A stretch of DNA of 5,806 nt from positions 1 to 5,806 of the forward strand of contig JANPBI010000266.1 of assembly GCA_031430315.1 (NCBI GenBank), read 5' to 3'. The notes below the pieces were generated by a model that had not been told where the DNA came from, made no database searches, and saw nothing but the letters and a program-made list of their open reading frames with translations. The stretch is from JAJNPS01 sp031430315 (lineage in GTDB: Bacteria > Pseudomonadota > Alphaproteobacteria > Rhodobacterales > Rhodobacteraceae). Numbering within the stretch: position 1 is the stretch's first letter; every line of letters starts with the position of its first letter. This document shows, piece after piece, positions 1-3,594 of the stretch. A program made the translations under genes and the position numbers.

Positions 1-1
1 G

Positions 2-589
2 GCTGCGGGCCAATGCGGTCTGGCCGGTATCGGCCTCGCCGCCGCCATCAGCATGCTGCAGGGCCAGCGCCAGACCGATGTGCTGGCCGCGCGCCTGGAC
101 CAGTTCGGTCAGGTCCTGGTCACACCGCCGGGCGAGAAAAAGGCGCGCCCGACATGGGTCTTTCGCCTCACGCGGTCCAAGGCGGGCAATGACGGCGCGA
201 TGATGCTGCATGGCGAGCTGGCCCCCGTGATCGCGGCGCGGCTGGCTGGGCAGAACGACCTTGACGCACCGCTGATCGTGGATCCCGCGACCGGGCGGCC
301 CTACAGCGAAAGCCTGTTCAACAAGCGCTGGCGGCAGGTCCGGGACCTCGCGGCCACGCGCTGCCCGTCGATCGCCACCCTGCAATTCCGCGACCTGCGC
401 CGGACCTTCGGCATCAACGCCCGTGCGGGCGGGGCCAGCCGCGAAGATACGGCCGACATCCTGGGCAACTCGGCCGCCACCGATGACCGGCTGAACGATA
501 CCTACATGCCCGCGTCCTTCTTCACGGCCAGCCGCGCCGTGCAGGCGGTGGCACGGCCCGGAACGACCGACCAGAGGAAAAAGGCATGA
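2..589 (+). CDS. Tyrosine recombinase / phage-type integrase, C-terminal catalytic domain (5' partial)
   Basis: The reading frame is open from the first bases of the window, so the N-terminal core-binding and arm-binding domains lie outside it. The ATG at 53 is internal: it falls inside conserved box I (ISMLQGQRQTDVL, active-site Arg codon at 68-70). A Lys follows in a TRSKAG motif (the beta-hairpin lysine of the family). Box II is FRDLRRTFG, with the second catalytic Arg at 398-400, then LGNS, and the candidate nucleophile Tyr in NDTYMP (503-505). Spacing between these boxes fits the family. Two positions that are usually His differ: the HxxR motif reads RDLR, and LGHS reads LGNS. Such enzymes cut and rejoin DNA through a 3'-phosphotyrosine link during integration and excision. 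The stop codon overlaps a downstream ATG at 586 and the HU gene follows. Family assignment is firm. Whether the enzyme is active, and whether it serves a prophage or another integrative element, is not. Confidence 0.85.
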   Translation, partial: AAGQCGLAGIGLAAAISMLQGQRQTDVLAARLDQFGQVLVTPPGEKKARPTWVFRLTRSKAGNDGAMMLHGELAPVIAARLAGQNDLDAPLIVDPATGRPYSESLFNKRWRQVRDLAATRCPSIATLQFRDLRRTFGINARAGGASREDTADILGNSAATDDRLNDTYMPASFFTASRAVQAVARPGTTDQRKKA

Positions 590-630
590 AGCTGCCTCTG
601 CAATTTCAACCACAACCAAAGGGGACAAAG

Positions 631-897
631 ATGAAAACCATAGGCAAGACCGACCTGGTCGCCGATATCTCCGCAAACACGCCGTTCACCAAAGGGTGTG
701 TTGAAGCGGTGATCGCAGAGCTGCTCGACAGCATCACCAGCTACACCGCGGCCGGTCACAAGGTGCAGATCAAGGGCTTTGGCACGTTTCAGATGCAGAC
801 CTGGCTTGCCCGCACCGCCAGGAACCCGCGCACGGGTGAGCCGGTCCAGGTGCCGGAACGCCAAAAGCTGACCTTTAAGGCGTCGAAGGGGGCTTGA
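631..897 (+). CDS. HU/IHF-family DNA-binding protein
   Basis: The 88-residue product shows the HU fold in order: N-terminal helical part with KTDLVADIS and a hydrophobic helix, the KVQIKGFGTF turn (residues 44-53), then the beta-arm sequence ARTARNPRTGEPVQVP with the DNA-intercalating proline region R64-N65-P66. HU proteins are usually about 90 residues and continue past FKxGK. This one stops at TFKASKGA, so it lacks the last few residues of the C-terminal helix. The ATG at 631 is preferred because AAGGGG lies 6 bases upstream and the protein then begins like other HU proteins. The in-frame ATG at 586, overlapping the integrase stop, would add 15 unconserved residues. HU/IHF proteins bend DNA, and some act as accessory factors in site-specific recombination. 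Its place directly after an integrase makes a role in recombination or phage-type replication plausible, but this is inferred. Confidence 0.88.
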   Translation: MKTIGKTDLVADISANTPFTKGCVEAVIAELLDSITSYTAAGHKVQIKGFGTFQMQTWLARTARNPRTGEPVQVPERQKLTFKASKGA

Positions 898-900
898 GGA

Positions 901-1122
901 ATGCTGGATATCCGCGGCTCGGGCTCGGCCTTCGTCCTCATCAGCGGGGGCCTGCCCCTGCCCAAACGCTATGACAGTCACAAGGCAGCGGTGGCGGCGG
1001 AACGGGGCGTCCTGCGCCGTCTGCAGCTGACGGCGCTGCAGTCCTGCCTCAGCTGCGGCCAGGGCTTTCGGTCGACCGGCCGGGGCAACCGCCTGTGTGG
1101 CTCCTGCAGGTCGGGTGCGTGA
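901..1122 (+). CDS. Small two-CxxC zinc-finger-like protein of unknown function
   Basis: This 73-residue protein starts 3 bases after the HU stop, with a purine-rich AAGGGGGCTTGAGGA stretch just upstream. The C-terminal third holds CLSCGQGF and, 13 residues later, LCGSCR: cysteines 49, 52, 66 and 69. That is a treble-clef or zinc-ribbon spacing likely to bind one zinc ion. The N-terminal half (residues 1-45) is polar and has no motif I recognise. No signal peptide or membrane segment is visible. Small four-cysteine proteins like this are common among phage and mobile-element genes, where some bind nucleic acid. No specific function can be assigned. It belongs to the same + strand operon and its stop overlaps the next gene (TGATG), so the two are probably translationally coupled. 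Confidence 0.7.
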   Translation: MLDIRGSGSAFVLISGGLPLPKRYDSHKAAVAAERGVLRRLQLTALQSCLSCGQGFRSTGRGNRLCGSCRSGA

Positions 1123-1280
1123 TGTGGACGCGCAACTTTCGGCCCACGCTGCTGCCGGATTTCGAGACCGACCCGGAACCGGGCATCACCTTCGCGATCC
1201 GCCTGATCGCCATCGCGCGGGCGATCTTCTGGCTTGCGACCTTTGCGGCGGGTGTCGCCCTGGGCGCGTGGATCTTCTGA
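1122..1280 (+). CDS. Small single-pass membrane protein, hypothetical
   Basis: The product has 52 residues from the ATG at 1122, which overlaps the previous stop as TGATG. An earlier in-frame ATG at 1095 would give 61 residues but would begin inside the zinc-finger gene, and the coupled start is more natural. The first 20 residues are hydrophilic and acidic toward the end (FETDPEPG). Residues about 22-51 form one long hydrophobic stretch (AIRLIAIARAIFWLATFAAG, continuing GVALGAWIF) ending at the C terminus, so the protein probably spans the inner membrane once. No known family is recognised. Short membrane proteins occur in phage lysis modules (holins or pinholins), but one segment alone does not support that call, and no endolysin is visible nearby. 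It is supported as a gene by tight packing in the operon and by the plausible membrane segment. Confidence 0.6.
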   Translation: MWTRNFRPTLLPDFETDPEPGITFAIRLIAIARAIFWLATFAAGVALGAWIF

Positions 1281-1287
1281 ACCCCCA

Positions 1288-1306
1288 AAATCATGATTTC
1301 ATGAAA
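1288..1306. promoter_or_regulatory. Overlapping palindromes just before the secreted-protein gene, possible operator
   Basis: In the 37-base gap between two operon genes, the 12-bp perfect palindrome AAATCATGATTT (1288-1299) overlaps the 10-bp palindrome TTTCATGAAA (1297-1306). TCATGA is thus repeated with an 8-base period. The right end runs into the ribosome-binding site AAAGGA (1304-1309) of the gene starting at 1318. A bound protein or a small RNA fold could limit translation or local transcription. No known operator is recognised, so the regulatory role is inferred. Confidence 0.35.
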
Positions 1307-1317
1307 GGACCGGCGAC

Positions 1318-1629
1318 ATGCGCGACACTGTTCTGGCAGGGGTGGTCTCTGCCACCCTTGCCGCCTCTGCCCTGGCCGAAGGGACCCCGTCGCCACCGCC
1401 CCCTGGACCGCCCCCGGTGGTGGTGCAGGCCGACAATGACAGCGATGCAGGCCCTCCCCATCGCGCGCGGGGCTGGGACATCTGCTGCCTCCGCCCCGAC
1501 GGCCGCCGGTTGTTGAAGGTGGCCGGGAATATTGAAGGCTTGCGCCCCTGGGCCACCGCCACCTGCAAAGCCGCCACCGACCGCCCCGCCTGCACCGAAC
1601 GCCAGATGTCGCTGGGGGTGCGGGAATGA
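1318..1629 (+). CDS. Small secreted (periplasmic) cysteine-containing protein, hypothetical
   Basis: The product has 103 residues, with AAAGGA 8 bases before the ATG. The N terminus is a typical Sec signal peptide: MR, then a hydrophobic core through residue 20, with an ALA-EG cleavage site predicted after residue 20. There is no lipobox cysteine, so the mature protein should be soluble in the periplasm. Mature residues 22-35 are proline-rich (TPSPPPPGPPP), probably a flexible linker. The rest carries four cysteines (56, 57, 83 and 92) that could form disulphides, in WDICCLRPDGR and TCKAATDRPACTE. No family is recognised. The stop is part of an ATGA overlap with a 12-codon mini-ORF leading into the next gene. 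A phage-type accessory or spanin-like role can be imagined, but nothing in the sequence shows it. Confidence 0.65.
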   Translation: MRDTVLAGVVSATLAASALAEGTPSPPPPGPPPVVVQADNDSDAGPPHRARGWDICCLRPDGRRLLKVAGNIEGLRPWATATCKAATDRPACTERQMSLGVRE

Positions 1630-1656
1630 ACGCGCATCAGGCAAGGCAGGCCACCG

Positions 1657-1863
1657 ATGCCTAGACTACCAAAGCTCCTGCCCTGCCCGTTCTGCGGACA
1701 GGTGCCCGTCATGATGCCGCTGGTCGACGACCAGAACCACGTGGTCCTCGAACTGATCGGCTGCAGCGTCTTCGTGCGCGACGATGCCGGCGATCTGATC
1801 AGCTGCGAAGAATACAGGATGACCAGCGAAGGCTGGAACAAACGCATCCCGGCCCGGGGTTAA
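1657..1863 (+). CDS. Lar-like zinc-ribbon protein (restriction-alleviation family resemblance)
   Basis: The 68-residue product begins MPRLPKLLPCPFCGQVPV. The LxPCPFCG opening, later cysteines (36 and 50) and a C-terminal EGWNKR match the layout of the Lar family: CPFCG, a second pair of zinc ligands, then a WNxR-like ending. Lar of the Rac prophage lowers type I restriction by acting on the host restriction-modification enzyme. Many small phage proteins share only the fold, so the restriction role here is inferred. The second cysteine pair is spread (13 residues apart) rather than a tight CxxC, so zinc binding may be weaker or different. AAGGCAGG (1643-1650) lies 6 bases before the ATG. It is the last gene of the operon, with an intrinsic terminator 22 bases after its stop. 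Confidence 0.68.
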   Translation: MPRLPKLLPCPFCGQVPVMMPLVDDQNHVVLELIGCSVFVRDDAGDLISCEEYRMTSEGWNKRIPARG

Positions 1864-1885
1864 GGGCGTACTGCCTTGTTGACCT

Positions 1886-1912
1886 GCCCGGGGTTTCGGC
1901 CCCGGGCTTTTT
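1886..1912 (+). terminator. Strong intrinsic terminator of the small-gene operon
   Basis: A perfect 8-bp GC stem, GCCCGGGG (1886-1893) pairing with CCCCGGGC (1900-1907), encloses a 6-base loop TTTCGG and is followed directly by TTTTT (1908-1912). It sits 22 bases after the Lar-like gene stop and closes the + strand operon that begins with or before the integrase. Confidence 0.9.
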
Positions 1913-1915
1913 CTT

Positions 1916-2071
1916 GACCGATTCTCCGGCAACACTTCTGAAACAAAACTTTATCGACCGATTCGCGCGGCCAAAAACCTAGGGAATAGCAATGGCTTGA
2001 TCCTGCAGGAGGAAAATGCCGAAGTGACCTGGGACTTGGCCAGACAGAGCGATTGGTGCTATGACTGATTC
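1916..2071 (+). repeat. Three copies of the 9-base motif GACYGATTC
   Basis: Copies are at 1916-1924 (GACCGATTC), 1956-1964 (GACCGATTC) and 2063-2071 (GACTGATTC), all in the same orientation. The first two starts are 40 bases apart and the second and third are 107 apart. Short spaced direct repeats next to a tRNA end are typical of integrase arm-type sites, but chance cannot be excluded for nine bases. Confidence 0.45.
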
Positions 2072-2129
2072 GTTTTCACATGGCGATTATCGTTCAAAAA
2101 GGTAAAGCCTTGAAAAGGATTGCTATTCC
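1983..2129. repeat. 11-bp perfect inverted repeat enclosing 125 bases
   Basis: GGAATAGCAAT (1983-1993) is matched by its exact reverse complement ATTGCTATTCC (2119-2129). The right arm also sits in a small local hairpin, AAGGA (2115-2119) pairing with TCCTT (2127-2131). The interval holds no gene. Function is unknown: recombinase or regulator binding sites, or the base of a structured transcript, are all possible. Confidence 0.5.
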
Positions 2130-2168
2130 TTGTTGATAACCGGGCGAAAGTCACATAGAATAACCATG

Positions 2169-2196
2169 TCAAAAGGCCCCGTCGAAACGAGGCCTT
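2169..2196 (-). terminator. Intrinsic terminator downstream of tRNA-Asp
   Basis: Read on the minus strand, AAGGCCTCG (2196-2188) pairs with CGGGGCCTT (2181-2173) with one G-U pair around a 6-base loop, and T residues follow (to about 2171). It lies 16 bases beyond the CCA end of the tRNA, which shows that the tRNA is a separately terminated transcription unit. Confidence 0.75.
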
Positions 2197-2212
2197 GAGA
2201 TATGTCGACCAA

Positions 2213-2288
2213 TGGCACCTGTGGCTGGGCTCGAACCAGCGACCTCGGAAGTGACAATTCTACGCTCTACCAGCTGAGCTACACAGGT
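2213..2288 (-). tRNA. tRNA-Asp (anticodon GTC), divergent, CCA encoded
   Basis: The minus strand folds into a complete 76-base cloverleaf. The acceptor ACCTGTG pairs perfectly with CACAGGT. The D stem is GCTC/GAGC with an 8-base loop (AGCTGGTA). The T arm is GCTGG-TTCGAGC-CCAGC, followed by discriminator G and an encoded CCA (2215-2213). The anticodon loop is TTGTCAC with GTC at 2255-2253. C38, G10 and discriminator G73 agree with known aspartate identity elements. Oddities are an A-U first acceptor pair instead of the usual G-C, and a weak anticodon stem, TAGAA against TTCCG, with an A-C mismatch and a G-U pair. These features suggest an accessory, phage-borne or decaying gene rather than the main cellular tRNA-Asp. 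A 3' terminator and a candidate upstream promoter make expression plausible. Confidence 0.85.
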
Positions 2289-2294
2289 ACTAAC

Positions 2295-2322
2295 GGCGGA
2301 GGTGGTTGCTGCCACCTCCGCC
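2295..2322. repeat. 11-bp perfect inverted repeat at the tRNA-Asp transcription start
   Basis: GGCGGAGGTGG (2295-2305) is followed by a 6-base loop and its exact complement CCACCTCCGCC (2312-2322). It lies 6 bases upstream of the mature tRNA-Asp 5' end and directly next to the candidate -10 box. No T-run follows on either strand, so it is not a typical terminator. It could be a DNA operator or a leader hairpin. Confidence 0.7.
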
Positions 2323-2351
2323 ATCTTAGTTCCTTACGTAGGCCCGCTCAA
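2323..2351 (-). promoter_or_regulatory. Candidate promoter for tRNA-Asp
   Basis: On the minus strand, TTGAGC (2351-2346), a 17-base spacer and TAAGAT (2328-2323) match the sigma-70 consensus in 4 of 6 positions each. Transcription would begin near 2316, inside the adjacent inverted repeat and about 28 bases before the mature tRNA. It is a prediction from spacing and position. Confidence 0.45.
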
Positions 2352-2500
2352 CCGTGTCTTTGCCTTTTTTCTATCGGTGGGCACAGTGCGGCAAAAACCC
2401 ACGAAATCTAGTGGCATAGCACAAGTGCATTTTCTGCCGCTCATGCCGCGACTTAGCTCTTGGCGTCCGTTAGAGATGTGCGGCTATTGAAACCGCGACG

Positions 2501-2537
2501 CGCGTCCGACCCGGACGCAGTCGGACAGTCGGACGCG
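2501..2537. repeat. Nested inverted and tandem repeats around GTCGGACGC
   Basis: CGCGTCCGAC (2501-2510) is the exact reverse complement of GTCGGACGCG (2528-2537). Inside it, GCGTCCG (2502-2508) also pairs with CGGACGC (2512-2518). AGTCGGAC is repeated in tandem at 2519-2526 and 2527-2534. The structure lies downstream of tRNA-Lys and could act as its transcript end, but only a short TTT follows on the minus strand (2488-2486), so terminator function is uncertain. Confidence 0.5.
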
Positions 2538-2581
2538 GCCTTTGTGCCACAATCCTAACGGTCTAAAATCTAAAGGGAAAT

Positions 2582-2657
2582 TGGTGAGCCGGACAGGATT
2601 CGAACCTGTGACCCGCTGATTAAAAGTCAGCTGCTCTACCAACTGAGCTACCGGCCC
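2582..2657 (-). tRNA. tRNA-Lys (anticodon TTT), CCA encoded
   Basis: A standard 76-base cloverleaf is read on the minus strand. The acceptor GGGCCGG pairs with CCGGCTC (one G-U). The D arm is GCTC-AGTTGGTA-GAGC and the anticodon stem GCTGA/TCAGC is perfect. The loop is CTTTTAA with anticodon TTT at 2624-2622 and A37 at 2621. The T arm is ACAGG-TTCGAAT-CCTGT, with discriminator A and CCA at 2584-2582. It reads AAA and AAG codons. All stems are intact, unlike the neighbouring tRNA-Asp. A CTTGAC-type promoter lies just upstream, between this gene and the divergent dapF. Confidence 0.96.
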
Positions 2658-2670
2658 ACGCAAGGCCCGG

Positions 2671-2700
2671 TGATTAGGCATCCCTGCCGCATGGGTCAAG
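2671..2700 (-). promoter_or_regulatory. Candidate promoter for tRNA-Lys
   Basis: On the minus strand CTTGACC (2700-2694) provides an alphaproteobacterial-type -35 box. After about 17 bases comes CTAATC(A) at 2677-2671, a partial match to the -10 box. The start would fall near 2664, a few bases before the mature tRNA end at 2657. The -35 match is strong and the -10 match is weak. Confidence 0.5.
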
Positions 2701-2717
2701 GGCAAAAGAGCGGGACA

Positions 2718-2747
2718 CTGGCAAAATTGGCGCGCCCCGCGTATATG
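2718..2747 (+). promoter_or_regulatory. Candidate dapF promoter, possibly giving a leaderless transcript
   Basis: TATATG (2742-2747) is a good -10 candidate, with CTGGCA (2718-2723) 18 bases upstream as a weak -35 box. Transcription would start near 2754-2755, at the dapF ATG itself, and no convincing ribosome-binding site precedes that ATG. Both facts fit a leaderless mRNA, but this is only a prediction. Confidence 0.3.
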
Positions 2748-2754
2748 GCGATCC

Positions 2755-3594
2755 ATGACGCACAAGCCTCCATCATACGGCCTTTCGTTCATGAAAATGC
2801 ATGGCGCAGGCAATGATTTCGTCATTGTCGACTCGCGCGGGCGTGCGCCGGTGATGACCGCCGGACTGGCGCTTGCATTGGGCGACCGGCATCGCGGGGT
2901 CGGGTTCGACCAACTGGCCGAAATGCGCACGACAGATGTCGCGGATGTCACGCTTGATTTTTGGAATGCTGATGGCAGCCGGGCAGGGGCCTGCGGCAAC
3001 GCTACTCGATGTGTGGCAGATTTTGTGATGCGCGAAGGCGGCATGACAGGCATGACACTATTGACCGAACGGGGCGTCTTGCGCGCGGTTCGGCGACCGG
3101 ACGGACAGGTGATGGTCAACATGGGCCTGCCGCAACTGGACTGGAACGAGATCCCGCTGGCACGTCCGGCCAACACTGCGCATTTGCCGCTGGACGGCGA
3201 TCCGGTCGCAGTCGGCATGGGCAACCCCCATTGCGTGCGCTTCGTCCCGGATGCAGAGGCAATTCCGTTGGCCACAGTCGGGCCCCTCTACGAACACGAA
3301 CCGCTTTATCCCCAGCGAACCAACGTCGAATTTGCCACCGTGACCGGCCCCGACCGTTTGCGTTTGCGGGTGTGGGAGCGGGGCACCGGCATCACCCTCG
3401 CCTGTGGGTCCGGGGCTTGCGCCACTGCCGTCGCCGCCCACCTGCGCGGACTGACCGGGCGGCAGGTGACGCTCGACGTCGATGGTGGCGTGCTGGAGGT
3501 TGACTGGCGCGACGACGGTGTGTGGCTGACTGGCCCGGTCGCGCGGGTATTCGACGGCTGGATCAGTGCCGAAATGCTGGCCGCCTACACATGA
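2755..3594 (+). CDS. dapF: Diaminopimelate epimerase DapF
   Basis: DapF interconverts LL- and meso-diaminopimelate in the cytoplasm, supplying meso-DAP for peptidoglycan and for lysine synthesis. It is cofactor-free and uses two cysteines as acid and base. The 279-residue protein has the family layout: FMKMHGAGNDFVIVD at the N terminus, NADGSRAGACGNATRC with catalytic Cys80, GNPHC at 156-160, and WERGTGITLACGSGACA with catalytic Cys217. The two pseudo-symmetric halves and the length are normal. The ATG at 2755 gives the short lead-in common in alphaproteobacterial DapF. A later ATG at 2791 would begin at MKMHG and is less likely. No good ribosome-binding site precedes it. The stop overlaps mtaB (ATGA), indicating a coupled dapF-mtaB operon. 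tRNA-Lys diverges upstream. Confidence 0.97.
   Translation: MTHKPPSYGLSFMKMHGAGNDFVIVDSRGRAPVMTAGLALALGDRHRGVGFDQLAEMRTTDVADVTLDFWNADGSRAGACGNATRCVADFVMREGGMTGMTLLTERGVLRAVRRPDGQVMVNMGLPQLDWNEIPLARPANTAHLPLDGDPVAVGMGNPHCVRFVPDAEAIPLATVGPLYEHEPLYPQRTNVEFATVTGPDRLRLRVWERGTGITLACGSGACATAVAAHLRGLTGRQVTLDVDGGVLEVDWRDDGVWLTGPVARVFDGWISAEMLAAYT

Larger units (their letters stand above)
1913..2168. other. Gene-free stretch with short repeats, candidate att region
   Basis: About 256 bases between two terminators show no credible coding sequence and are visibly richer in A and T than the flanking genes. The stretch contains GACCGATTC at 1916-1924 and 1956-1964 and the variant GACTGATTC at 2063-2071. 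It also contains an 11-bp inverted repeat (1983-1993 and 2119-2129). A perfect Shine-Dalgarno AGGAGG at 2007 leads only to a three-codon ORF. The stretch lies between the cargo operon of an integrase-bearing element and the 3' end of a tRNA gene, where integrase arm and core sites are often found. The att interpretation is inferred from position and repeats only. Confidence 0.35.

Noticed and set aside
502..981. Minus-strand 159-codon open frame
   Set aside because: It lies wholly across the integrase end, the HU gene and the zinc-finger-like gene, which have clear family motifs or packing; no recognisable protein and no start signal.
1097..1516. Plus-strand 139-codon frame overlapping the membrane and secreted-protein genes
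   Set aside because: Low-complexity Pro/Arg-rich translation crossing two better-supported genes, each with its own start signal and a hydrophobic segment in a consistent frame.
1299..1847. Minus-strand 182-codon frame
   Set aside because: Antisense to the signal-peptide protein and the Lar-like gene; the composition is typical of antisense in GC-rich DNA.
2016..2027. Perfect AGGAGG (2007-2012) followed by an ATG
   Set aside because: The frame is only three codons (Met-Pro-Lys) before TGA and the spacing is short, so no gene or leader peptide can be supported.
2080..2136. 18-codon frame starting MAIIVQKG
   Set aside because: No ribosome-binding site, no family, and it lies inside the repeat-bearing stretch; too short to support.
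2202..2411. Plus-strand 69-codon frame across tRNA-Asp
   Set aside because: It is the antisense reading of a tRNA gene, a common annotation artefact.
2484..3275. Minus-strand 263-codon frame
   Set aside because: It runs through tRNA-Lys and antisense to dapF, so it is a shadow of the true genes.
3009..3503. Plus-strand 164-codon frame inside dapF
   Set aside because: Out-of-frame reading of dapF, with an Arg/Gly/His-rich translation and no motifs.
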